A stretch of 64,000 bases of DNA from Holothuria scabra (lineage: Eukaryota > Echinodermata > Holothuroidea > Aspidochirotida > Holothuriidae): NCBI GenBank assembly GCA_037179385.1, contig CM074190.1, positions 7,206,284 to 7,270,283 of the forward strand, given 5' to 3'. Below the pieces are notes generated by a model, which ran no database searches, had not been told where the DNA came from, and was given only the letters and a program-made list of their open reading frames with translations. The position numbers were made by a program, and so were the translations under genes. How positions within the stretch are numbered: position 1 is the first letter of the stretch; the number at the start of each line of letters is the position of its first letter. Below, in pieces: positions 1 to 11,600 of this stretch.

Positions 1-239
1 ATTTAGTAGCCAAGAGAAAGCCGCAAACTAAAATGCTTCCGTTCGCCTATACCGATCTATGTTCTTTTATTTTGACTCCTAAAGGTATGCAAATTTAATG
101 ACAAGTTTTACTTCAAAAGGTAGCGTAAATGGAATGAGACTGGATGAAAAGACACAAAGTTTCAGTTTTATCTTCATGAACCACCACAATTCAACTTTGA
201 ACACTGTTCCCGTCAAAGTCGAAAATCTTGCATCAATTT

Positions 240-455
240 GCATCTAGGTCCCTTGAAAACACCAAAAGTTTTCAAAGGGGAGGGGGAACCCCTTGCCCCC
301 CTTTAACCCCTCCCCAGGTCGGCGATCACTGAACACACCGCATGACCCCCTTCAGAGAAATCCTGCGTACGCAACTGGTACGTTTTCATTGCCTGCTTTC
401 TCTAAAATTAGTCCCCCACCCCCTTTTTTAAATGTCTGAATCCGCCCTGACTGAT
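240..455 (-). mobile_element. DNA-transposon-like remnant (terminal GGGCGGATTC motif)
   Basis: Read on the minus strand, this begins with CAGTCAGGGCGGATTCAGAC, a start very like the CAG-GGCGGATC ends of many animal hAT-type non-autonomous elements. It continues through G-rich runs (277-330 and 410-425) into AT-rich DNA. No transposase is seen and the second end is not found, so this is a tentative fragment call based on remembered terminal patterns. Confidence 0.3.
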
Positions 456-3222
456 AAATTCCACTTTTGTTGTCTTCGGCTTTGATAGACCTTCAAAAAA
501 GTGAGCTGTTGGGTTCTTATTATGTTTGCTAGAGTATTACTTATTATTGCAACAAATGATTATATCTCACAACATGTGACTAAAATCATTTCCAAAATGA
601 AAAAAAAATCTACACCTCTCCTTAAAAACGTTTCCCAAATGAGACGGTTTCTTGTAAAATTCCACGCACAAATGTTCAAATTACACATATCTCAAAAAGA
701 TTCGCCTGTTAAAAATACATAACATCAAATACTTAACAGCCCAAACGGTGATCCAGGGACCTGAAAATCACGGATAAACTTCTCTGCTGCGTTCCATGAG
801 GGCATATCTACACCGACAAACTGTTAGTCTAACGACGTCTCTCCCTTACGTCATTCATCTCACACTGCATTTTAAACAAACAGAATGATTTCGGTTCGTA
901 CACCAGGAGCGCTTGATCTACCGGTACATCACATATGACTACTTCACATCTGATGATTGCGCTGGTCAAGAGATACAGACAATCTAATCTTGACCTCACT
1001 AGGCCAAGTTGTAAGAATCTTATCAATTTTGTTAAGGCATATACTATTTCATATATGCGTTACACCATTCTGAATTCGTCCTTGACATTGGTGCGGTAGG
1101 CTGCTATCGCAATATTGCTCATAGTATCACCCAGACACCTGTGTCACGGAGAATAGCAAATTACCAACTAAAACGTTTGTAAAAGAACGTGTATTTCTTT
1201 GGTGAATATTATGTTACCATGACATGTTTAGGCGAAGAGTTGTCAACGAGGACACCACGAAGACACCAAACTATCCAAGATTGCTTCAAGACTTGCAAAG
1301 TGCTGTAACTTCCGAAACAACTTGACTTTTTGACTGCATTGAAAAGGGAAGAGGGAAATTGAAAAGAGATTGTCATGACACGAATGAACGTTGTTTGTGT
1401 GAAAGATTGTGTAGGTCGAAAGAGTAATACTAATACACTCGATCATGAATTTTATACCCTTCCTAGATAGATTACAGATTCTTATCAAAGAAGGAACGGT
1501 TTTAAAGAAAATACCAAAGAGAAAAATCGAGCCGCACCACGGGATCGAACCCACCATCATCCTCTTTCCGGGCAGAGTTTGGGACAACTAGAATCAGTTA
1601 AGCTCGTGATTCACAGAAGTGAAAACAGGCTACCAATACCCCGTGTGAATCAAGTTTCTTTCCTTGTTACCTTGGTAATCCCAATTCATGATTCAATGTG
1701 TTACTATTACACGTTCGACCTACACATTCTAACTTCGATCTACCAACTTCGACTATTCATTTCCGCTCGGGATTACAATCACTAGACTGCCCTAAGAATG
1801 CACGTTTAAAGTAGGGATAAAGTTTACAACAATATCTCATATTTTTCTTTGTCAATCAGAGAAACAATGTGAGTATTTTATATACAGCAGGAAATGAAAT
1901 GGATCCTTTTTGAATTGGTGAAGCCATTTCAATATGTTATTCTAACAATTCTTGTTAATCGTAGTTAAAATTTTACTGCATCATGACTGCGATAATTTCC
2001 CACATACTTCGTTAACATGTTACACTTTTACAAAATTTAAGATAATGAACTAACCTTCAACCTCGTTCGTTAATTACTGTTCAACTATTAACTTTTCAAT
2101 ATTAATACAGTAACACCCTTGTACTGTGTTGATGCTATTTTGTGACAATAATGGGTTTCAATCTATTTCCCGAATTTCATTCCATTGCCTGAAGGTGAAA
2201 CACTTTATTCAACTTCGCTGTAGTTTTCCATTCATTAACGACGACATTTATTTGGCAATATTTAAACAGAAATTATCCCTTTAAATTTTTGATTTGAAAT
2301 CACATTTTGCGTGTTTGCCCGAGTGTGATTCGGAAATTATATTACAAGTTCGATTATAGTGATTAATACTTGACTCACGTAATACCATGAAACTGATTAT
2401 GCCATTAAAACCTCATGCTGTTTTAATCAAATTTAGTTGCTATTTTGAGTCATTGCTCGAATTTATATCACCAGGTATAAGAATTATAGTTACTTGACAA
2501 GGTAAAGAAACATTCGGTAAAAATAGTGGCATTTGAATGTCAACTTGAAATAAGAAATGAACGTACCACGGAACATTTTATTACAGAAAACGCAAGGAAA
2601 CCGAATCTTTTCTCTATACAGAAATTATCCTCTCTAAGTTTATTAAATATGAGTGACATGGCTTATATAATCCAATCATTTTCACACACATTTAGGTAAG
2701 TGACGGAAGTGTTGTAAAAAACGAGTGATTTTACAGTTTGTTATGTCTGTAATCATTCGACTGAGCTATTTCTATTCTCTTAAATCAAATCAATAATTCA
2801 TTCCTTTTACTTTGAGATTATGGTTTGTAACCATGACTTCTAAATTTTTGCTTCGTTAAGGAATCAATTCTAATTTTAAAAACCTTCCCATCATCGCACA
2901 TCTTTCTTTTATTTTGCCTAAGAATGTCCTTCATGATGTGTCACCACAAACATATTCCGTGCATATGATACACTCTTGATTATTCTGAGTAAATTGAGCG
3001 TTTCAGTGACACAACGTTCGCCCAGAGTCAATCATGAACTGGAACATCTGTATGTTATCTTCAAGTTGGATAACTGCAATTTCCCTTTACGTAAGTAACC
3101 GCATACATTATAACAGTACCCCATATTTAATGACACTTTGTTTGTAGGAAGAAAAGCCAGCAGAAGGAACATTAAAAATGAAAAAAAAAAAAAATGTAGA
3201 GGTTTTTCACATTTTATTTTGA
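456..3222. other. AT-rich DNA, no gene supported
   Basis: No reading frame here looks like a known protein; frames reach at most 114 codons and overlap one another. A tRNA-like box B (GGTTCGATCC on the minus strand near 1547-1556) suggests a piece of a tRNA-derived repeat, but no matching box A or cloverleaf is visible. Confidence 0.5.
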
Positions 3223-3275
3223 TATACACGAATTCGGACAGCAAGTGGTGGTCTAATATCAGTCGGCCATAACCC
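3223..3275 (+). repeat. End fragment of the ~270 bp TATAGACGAAT-type repeat
   Basis: It matches the first ~50 bases of the copy at 62356-62619 (cacgaattcggacagcaagt, then agtcggccataac) and breaks off just before a 17-base run of C at 3291-3307. This is a truncated copy of a family also seen at 30850-31120 and 38814-39081. Confidence 0.65.
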
Positions 3276-3290
3276 AGATTTTCTTCAGCT

Positions 3291-3307
3291 CCCCCCCCCC
3301 CCCCCCC
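3291..3307. repeat. Poly-C run (17 C)
   Basis: Seventeen C in a row in AT-rich DNA, directly after a truncated repeat end. Other C or G runs of 11-12 lie near 14080, 27669, 47791, 52043 and 62829. Confidence 0.9.
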
Positions 3308-3727
3308 GAGATTTTTTGCCTCCTGATAGAGTTATTAAGAAAAAATAAAGTGTTTGAACGGAAATACACTTTGAAGTATTTCCTTCAAAAATAGTAAATA
3401 AATAAAATGTGTAACAATTAAGAAAACATGCATAAATGTGTGTAACACACATTTCATGCGCACGTATGAAATCAAGTAATTACTTCAAAATGCATACTTT
3501 CACTAAATTAGATACCGTATTATCCGTATTTAATCTGCACTGCCGTTTATTGCATTACACTTCGAAGATGAAACGAACGTTTTGACGTCAAACTCGAATT
3601 TGACTTTGTTAGGTTAAGACCCTTTCTCCCTTTCGGATGGCTGGTTGATTTACTGAAAACAGGGCAATCATACACTAGAGACCATTCTTACACGACCATT
3701 CCTATACTTCATCACACACCAAATATG

Positions 3728-4035
3728 CCTTAAAGGCCCTGTTCTCTCACCCCAAACAGTACCAATTCTCCTAACCTCATACTTAAGCTCCTCCCACAAT
3801 TGTCTAAAATACATCCTCATCCAGAGACAATCTCAACTGATTGCTTCGAGTCGAGTATAGAAAAGCTCAATGTTTATAAAAAAAACACTCTCAGTACAGT
3901 TCATGTTGTGTAATAAAAGCTTTGATACTATGCATTGTTTGAATTAGCTGTCAGTCAAGGAGCTGCGCCAATGGAGAATTTCAGTACACCCCTACCAAAA
4001 TTGTGGTTTGGGGTGAGAGGATTGGCCCTTTAAGG
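3728..4035. mobile_element. ~305 bp inverted-repeat element (MITE), copy 1
   Basis: The left end TTAAAGGCCC...CTCTCACCCCAAAC is the inverted match of the right end TTTGGGGTGAG...GGCCCTTTAA, so the element has imperfect terminal inverted repeats of about 30 bases beginning at TTAA. It has no coding capacity. The interior matches copies at 8330-8628, 27855-28158 and, more weakly, 55700-55970, for example at the stretch around tccagacacaat and tgtaatcaagacactctcag. This is the best preserved copy. Confidence 0.75.
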
Positions 4036-4877
4036 GTAAGGTACTGCCTTCGAATAATTCTTCCCATTCATCCCTAACAGGTAGGCCTATGTCGTGCCTC
4101 ACTACTTCCCATGACAGTGCCACTGTAGACCGATTTTTCGACAAGTCTTCTTTTTACTAGTTGGCACTGGCGTCCGGGCGGATTTGTAAAATGTCCACAA
4201 GGTCCGGATTTCAAATGTTTCCCACGTGATCCCTACTTCTGCTTTACGGTTTAAATATTTTGAGAGATTTACTCGTAGTATTTTAATTTCGACTACGTAA
4301 TGTTACGATGACTGAACAAATACTGCACTATTTTGGATCTAGACGCCACTGAAAACCGGAAACATTGTTTTTTGGTAGTAGGTATGTCCCTTGTAAAATC
4401 TCTACAAAGACTAGAAATGAGTATTTGCATGCTCCCCAATAGGAAAATCTTGAAACGTAGGCCTATAATCAGTTTGAAGTTTTGCCAAACATAGCACCAT
4501 TTTGCATATAGCAAGTCGAACGCAAAGAAAGTTTCTCAGAGGGGACACAACTGATTTTGGTTTTCCTATTTCTAAAGCTGAACTCTCTGCAAATATTGTG
4601 GCATTTACGATCTCCACTCTCCTGAAAATCACAATTTTTCTCAAGAGAAATGGAGATACCGGTTCCCTTCTGTCTCATCCCCCAGGCCGTGGCACAGATC
4701 AGAAATGCCAAGATTTTGGGTCCCTTAAAAGTGTATGTATTATCATTTTTCATAGATTGATTTTTTTACTCATACTATTTGAGAAGTGGCAGGCATGAGA
4801 TTCGTATTTCAAGGCTGGGTACATCCAGCTTCAAACACGTGGAAAGTGCCCTTTCCAGCCATCTGGAGGGTTTGTAA
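4036..4877. other. No gene supported
   Basis: Several overlapping frames of 73-98 codons occur on both strands at 4290-4800. None shows a recognisable domain and they shadow each other. A CTGGCGTCCGGGCGGATTTG motif at about 4166 may be a worn DNA-transposon end. Confidence 0.45.
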
Positions 4878-4880
4878 AAC

Positions 4881-5024
4881 CCAAAATTTTCTGGTACGTT
4901 CCGCGCCAACTGATGGTGGCGCTCCGCTTAGATAGTCTTGCCGCGCATGGCCCTCGGAGGTACCAGGCCCCCCACTTGTTACCTACTCCCCCAAGAAAAT
5001 CCCGTCCTGGTTACGTCACCGTAG
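4881..5024 (+). mobile_element. Dispersed repeat with DNA-transposon-like end
   Basis: About 60 bases at 4881-4941 recur in reverse at 32017-32075; the shared core reads ctatctaagcggagcgcca on one strand. The segment ends near 5024 with CCTGGTTACGTCACC, very like the CCTGGCTACGCCACTG terminus common in animal hAT-type elements. No transposase is seen. Confidence 0.4.
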
Positions 5025-6323
5025 TAAAACGTAATACACTGGTACTTTGCTCAATCACCTTCCAATTCCTGTAAATTAAAAGAATCTACTGTTCAAGTTA
5101 CAGCATAATTTTACAAAGTCCAGTTAAGGAGCAAAGGTTTTTCTTCTTAATGATAAAGTCATCTTCACGTATAGTTTAGTATACTATTGCCGATGTAAGT
5201 TAGCTATTACCATAAGAATGTTAAACTAACGAAAGCAATCATTAACATAATCGCATGCATTTTAAGACGGGAACAGAGACAAATTTGTTCTGTAAAATCT
5301 ATCGTTATTCTTTTAATGTATCTGTTGTTTTTCTACGAAGACCTTGAGAATCAGTGGGCGCCTGATGTCTTTTTCACTCAGCAAAACCAGATTGAAAAGT
5401 CTTGAAATAACTCTATAGCAAACAGTTTTTCTTTTAATCTCTATTTTTTCATGCTTAAAATAAATTCCACATCCTACAACGGAAAGCGGAAAAGAAATGG
5501 GAAACTAACTTTATAGGATGTGACAGACGACCCCTTGGGATATTGTCTAATCGATTTTAACTTCTTTGTGTCAGAGGGGAGAGCCAACAGCTTCATTGAC
5601 AACGAGAAGAAATCTTTCTCCTGCATGGCTTTATTTTAAGTCTTTGAAATTGTGCTTCATACTTCTAAGTATCTAATTAGCTTGAGGTTGTTTTCAGGAA
5701 TGATATGGCCTTGACCGTCGTAGCTTTAGGGGACAAGTAAGAAAAGCTTAAAAATGGATAAGGAAGTGAGAAAAGTTTCATTAGTCCCCAAAACTTAGCA
5801 AACGTAGTTTTCTTTGTTCACTAAAATTAAATAACTAAATTAAAAACCAACACTGGTTTTAGCAAATTCGCTTCTAGGAAAATTTGTGTATTCTTTCCAC
5901 GACATCTAGTTCCTTGTCTCTAGTGGTACTGGGTAATTTTCATCTATAGGTGTAATTTGGATGGCTTTACTGATACCAAAACGATTGATGCACACCCACT
6001 GTTATTTTATTGCGATTACTAATTCATGTATAATTCATCAAAGGTAGCGCGTTCAATGGGGCCACGTGACCATGATCCAACCTCTGAAAACAGTCGGGGG
6101 AAAAACGAGGGGAGACAATCACTCGAGACAGTCTTACCGAACCCGACGGGCAGGGGTCCGCATTGGCCAAAATGCAAATAAGATATCACTTTCATTGCTT
6201 TTGTACTAATGAAATATATCCTGTTGCAATATAGGGGTATTTTAATGCACCAACATTTCATACAAAGACAATAGCTGCAATCAGTATTGAACCATTCAGT
6301 CTAACCAATAAACTCTTTCATTA
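5025..6323. other. No gene supported
   Basis: AT-rich DNA without a credible reading frame, clear repeat or structured element. Confidence 0.5.
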
Positions 6324-6557
6324 TACACTCTAAAATCAAAAGAGTGAACTTTGTCACTCTTTGATCGAGTGAAAAGTGTAAATTCACTCCATCAGAGTGA
6401 TAATTCACTCCAAGAGGAGTGAAGTTCCCTCCAAAAAGAGTGAAGTTCCCTCCAAAAAGAATGAAATTCACTAGAGGAAGAGGGAAAATTGTGCCTGCAA
6501 TGATCGCTCTTTTTTAAGAGCGATCACTGTGGGCACTCCATCAAGAGTGAAACTTTT
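6324..6557. mobile_element. AGTGA/TTCACTC foldback element, copy A (right end lost)
   Basis: It opens with TACACTCTAAAATCAAAAGA, the same end as the copy at 33640-33999, and is filled with short units of AGTGAA and its complement TTCACTCC. It contains a perfect hairpin at 6501-6526 (TGATCGCTCTT, four T, then the complement). The right inverted end is missing; the sequence instead runs into a G-rich tract. Confidence 0.65.
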
Positions 6558-6578
6558 ACCTAACAATTTTACCTTACA

Positions 6579-6638
6579 GGGGGGTGGGGAGGGTGGGGTG
6601 GGGGTAGGGGGGTTGAGCGGGAAAGGGAGCAAGGGGGA
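6579..6638 (+). other. G-quadruplex-prone G-rich tract
   Basis: Six or more runs of three to six G are separated by one or two bases (GGGGGG T GGGG A GGG T GGGG T GGGGG TA GGGGGG), followed by more G runs. This exceeds the usual pattern for intramolecular G-quadruplex formation on the plus strand. It abuts foldback copy A. Confidence 0.7.
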
Positions 6639-7987
6639 AAGTTTTCCCGGGCGCCACTCAAAAGAGATCAATTTAAAACATGTTGGACCTACCTTTTGCC
6701 ATATTCAAGGGGAACGCAAGCGGGGCAGTGCATATCTCCCGCGCCAAGGAGAAGATCGGTAAGCCTTCATCCAAATGATAAAAGAAATAAGCCCAATAAA
6801 CTTTAGCCTCCCCAACCAGACGATGTACTTGATTTTGTTTGCAAGAAGATATTCTTCAAGAAAACCCCAAATTCCCAATTTTCTTTTTAACAATCCTTAA
6901 ATGTTTCAAAATAAGTTCCAGGCTAACAAACATTCCGAAAATAAAGAACAACTTCTCAATTTTTGCCTCACCACAAAATATGAAACCTCAATCAACTTCC
7001 GCCTTGATTTTGCCAAAATGAACTTGGGCAGATGGATCTCCAAATAAGAGGACTTCAGTTTTTAAGCTCTCCTCTACAAATAAAACCATTTCCTCAAATT
7101 TTCTGGCATAAAATTTCTTCAGTATATAAGCTCCAGATTTTCCAATATGATGTTAATAGCTAAAAGATGGAAGCCAAACGTTTTCAGGAATTTCCAAATA
7201 TCATCCGAGGGCTGCAATCTGCATGATGATATCATATTCAGTAACCCCTTCTAACTGGAAGTCGCCCCGGTGACCCATTTAGTTTTTGTTACAAGAAGCT
7301 GAGATTCGTCTATAAAATCCAAAATCTGTCATACTTTAAAATTACCATTTTTCCAATCTAAGCTTCAGAATTACAAATATACTTGTTTAAATGGCAAAAG
7401 ATTTTCAGTAAACTTTGCAATAACGTTGAATAATCGGTACAATGTAAAACCCAAGCCAACTTCGATCGCCCCTACATTCTACTTAATTTTTCTTTGAGGG
7501 CAGATAAGTTAATTAAAATCCCGAACTGGTCAACTTCAACTTACCAAAAGCCCAAATTTTTCTGACATTGAATTCCAAAATGGGCTCTTCATTTCCAAAA
7601 GGTAAAATGTTTCGGCAATTTTCAGTTTTTCTGAGATCTTTAATACGTGGGTCTACGTTAAAATGCTTAAGCCTAGACAAATTTCAGTCATCAATATACA
7701 CGAAAATCATATTGGCTAACATTTTCAATGGTCCTCGCAAACCTTAAGGCCAAATTTCTTCCAAAACTTTCAAATATTCTCTAAACAAGCTCTGGCTGTG
7801 CAAGTATTGCAGTGTTAAAAATTCCAAAAGTTTCGGTCCTGAACGCCTAAAATTCTACAAGTCACGTCTCACCGGGAACTCATCGCCCTTGTTGAGGTTA
7901 AATAGCTCTTCCCGCTGTCAGTGAGCTTTGTCCCATGTTGATCAAATCCTGGCTCCACCAATGCAGTGAGCATGATATTGAAACAGA
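6639..7987. other. No gene supported; plus strand poor in G
   Basis: Between about 6840 and 7860 the plus strand is rich in A, T and C but strikingly poor in G, with many short CCAAA and AATTTTC words. No coding frame is credible. It may be an old, decayed repeat. Confidence 0.4.
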
Positions 7988-8207
7988 CATTTTAACTTTT
8001 TGAGTTGTGTTTATATTCATTAGATTACCCGCACGTCAATATCGTTTCCAACCCTAGCCACGTCACTGTTACTTTATGCATTGATTTATGTTTCATTTTA
8101 ACTTTTTGAATTGTGTATATATTCATTAGATTACCCGCACGTCAATATCATTTCAAACCCTAGCCACGTCACTGTTACTTTATGCATTGATTTATGTTTC
8201 ATTTTAC
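7988..8207 (+). repeat. Tandem duplication, 106 bp unit x2
   Basis: The unit starting cattttaactttttga at 7988 recurs at 8094 with only a few substitutions, and the first bases of a third unit follow at 8200. Both units carry the same core (attagattacccgcacgtca, cctagccacgtcactgttac). The near identity implies a fairly recent duplication. Confidence 0.9.
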
Positions 8208-8329
8208 CATACACCAAATAGAAGTATAGTAAACACTTAACCCAATCTAGGTATTTCTGTAATGTAGACGATTGGCATGAACGAGAGGTTGTCCAGCCTA
8301 CAGAAAAATGAGTCGCAGAACTCTTTACA

Positions 8330-8628
8330 CTTGAAGGCCTAATCCTATAACCACAAACAGTTCCAATTCTTCAAACTTGCTTGCTTAAATACCTCACCAA
8401 CCACGGTGTTAAATTCATGCTCATCCAGACGCAATTTCAGTTTATTATTTAGGTGAGTAAACAAGACACCACTCTGTAATCAAAATACTATCAGTATACA
8501 GTATAGTAATATGAGCGTCAGCTTCTGCATTTTAAGAATACCTATCCATCCAAGAGATGGGCCAATTGTTAATTCAATAGACTACAGTAAAAAATTGCAG
8601 TTTTTGGTTGAGAGGATAAGCCCTTTAA
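8330..8628. mobile_element. ~305 bp inverted-repeat element (MITE), copy 2
   Basis: Diverged copy of the family at 3728-4035. It keeps the left end TTGAAGGCCT, the inner words acagttccaattct and ctcatccagac, and the right end ggttgagaggataagccctttaa. No coding capacity. Confidence 0.65.
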
Positions 8629-11600
8629 TTTGAAGTTTTTCGTTGGACCAAACATGAACATGGACTCACAGGATGCCTTAATGGCACTTGAGGAACATGA
8701 GTTGAAAGCATGCTTGCAGAAAGGCGTGATCGATGAGGGATACCTTCAGAAATTTTAATATGTAACTGTTATATTTGGTCATCCTGTTTTTCAATTTAGC
8801 CAACATAAGGGTCAGTATTAGCCAGATAAAGTAATTCCATAATAGCCAATAAAGAACAGCACTGAACGAAGACTGAGAACTAAGAGAATTTCAACAGATA
8901 CAGTCTTATTGCACGTTGGAAAAATCTTTGTCTACCAGGCTGCCAGGATATAGCTTTCAGGTTTGCTTGCTGCACGGGGAAGAGATTAAGACTAAGCATA
9001 AAGAACTAAGCTGAGGAGTTACTTTTAGTTGGGCGTTGGACAAAAAATGTTTAGGATAATTTTTCCTTTAACTATATATAAACCAAGGATTAACCAAGTT
9101 CTTATGAATGAACGAAAAAGATAAAACCGATGGTTGTTTTTCAGTCTTTAAAAGTCTTTTTTTGTTCACTCCACACTACCATGAAGCAGTGCCATGTTTC
9201 ATATTTTCCATAGGTTCAACGATATGACGATCACCAATAACGTCTGATTTTAGTATCAATCATGTGACCTGTACATTATTTAGGTAATTACAATAGAAAT
9301 AAACATCTGAAAACGTTTGAAAAAATGACTCAAGGGCGTTTTTGTGTACTTTGTTTAAGGGTTTATTAGGGCTTATCTTAGAGAATGAAAGATGTCCCTG
9401 GGGAATTGGTGGATTTATTTTCAGTCTTTAATGCATGGTTCAAGATTGTTGTACAGAACAGAAAAGGAGAAATAACATTGTGTCCTCGTACTCATTCGAC
9501 ATTTTAAGACCTGTTTTGGTCTTGAAGATAACCCTCCAGAGGCAATAAAGTAAAACCTTCCTAAGATGAAACTGTAACTTTAAATTTCCTTCGGTTAATG
9601 ATCATACGTGAAACGCAATATTTAAAAACTCTTCCGGGAAGGTTTGAATTTTTTATCGGCTATTTTTCCCTCTGATGTCCCTGGGACTATAGAGTTGCTA
9701 CTATTTTGTTTATGAAACCGAGGACGTAACTACGTTATCACCATTTAGATGAAAAAAGAAATAGAAATTATTTGAACGCAAAGATGATGTTCGCAGACGA
9801 TTCTTCTGTGAGAAAGACGGATAAAATGTCATTCAGAAGGCCCTTTCATGAGTGTTTCATAATGTATCTTCAAAAAAATGAAGCATTAGGAAGTAATCGC
9901 TGACAGTAACTAATCACGCAAAGTATTATTTTTTCGAATGAGTTGCTTGTTATTAGGAAAATTTACTGAGCATAAACATGAGTAGCTGAAAAGTATTAAG
10001 GCGACTTCAAGGTCAAATGATATTCAAGGAATAGTCATACGCCTTTTTGTAACAATTAGGTAAAAAAGAGCATCTTTTAATGATATGTATAATTAGAAGA
10101 AGATATTTTGGAGGCTGAAAAAGGAATCTCATTCATCCAATTCACAATTGCATAATTCTTACCTTTGCTAAGATATTAAATGCTGAAACGTTGCCACCTT
10201 AAATGGAATAATTTACTGTTCGTTACTTTGTGTTCAGTTAAAAACAAAAAGATTGTAGTGCCTGCATGTTTTGTTTCATTTTGAGTTATGAAATGTTTGC
10301 GTTTATTTGACCTTGAGAACTTATTTGTGTCCTGCAATTCCTTATGTGGAAAGGACATGTACAATGACGTTTTCCTACAGTTCCACAGCCATCATGCATC
10401 TTTCGACGCTAAATTCTGTGGCTATCGAAAAACTAAAGAAATACAATACAGTAATTTGTTAAAAAAGAACAACTCATTTTCACATAGGAACAATAGCTTC
10501 AATACTTTATATTTCAAATCAAAAATGCCAAGATTGCAATTGGAACATTTGTATTTAATTTTTAGGAACTGTAACAAATACCTTTGAAATTTTACCTGTC
10601 AACAACTATTATTATTTATATGAAAAAGATGGAAATGTAAAGGTAATTAAATTCTTCAATAAAACTGCAATACGGAGTTATTTATTCAAGCTTTCGTTTA
10701 TAAACATGTCGGTTTACTACAATTATAAGAAAAACATTTTCACACAGCGCTAATTATTTTTAAAGCATCATCTTTGACCAATGACACCCTTACAGTCTAA
10801 CGGCAAATAACCGACAGTATCCCCCATCCCCTTAGCCACTTTCATTCACTTTGTTTGTATGTTACAAATGTTGTTCAAGCATCTTATTCTGCTTGTTTGC
10901 TATTTAAAAGTGGTGGGAATTGCCGTAAAATACAAAATGGCCAACATTTTGGTTTTCAGGTTCACACTAGCAGAAGGTCACAGGCCCTCAAACAAGGTAT
11001 CATAGGAAAGGTGGTTAAATTTCCTTTCTAGTAATATTCAGTGGTGGGGTGAAGTGGCGTAGCCATATGGTGATTTTAGGGAGTATAACCTCCCCATGGC
11101 CCAACCTTGGACCCTCATGAGATCACGGTTGCAAAACTATGTAAAACTCAATGGCATTCATAAAATGACGGCACTAGCAAAATGGGGGAATGTCCCTACA
11201 AGGGATCAATTATTTGGATTTTGAATGAGAATGAAGATTATAGCTTGCAAAGAAAACTAGGGAATCAATCGATATCTCATGTCTTGTAGTACGTCATTTG
11301 ATAGCTAAATGATACATGGTTCGAACTTGGCATTTTCACTCATTGTATTCGCAAAATTGTTTTCTCCAGTATAGTTCCAAAATTTAGAAATCTACAATCC
11401 TCAAAGCACCCTCCACAATGTTCCATACCAAATCTTCTACATCCATAGCCAAAGACCTTTGGACGTCTTTGTAATGCTGGTTCGTAACATGCCCATCAGC
11501 TGTGATTTAAGTGAAGGGAGAGAAGGATGACGGGTAACAGTAAAAAGATACCGTGTGCAAAAGAAACTGGTTTCTAAAAAAAAAGACAAATCCTCTCGTT

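Noticed and set aside
1530..1600. Possible tRNA (GGTTCGATCC word, minus strand)
   Set aside because: No box A or acceptor pairing found.
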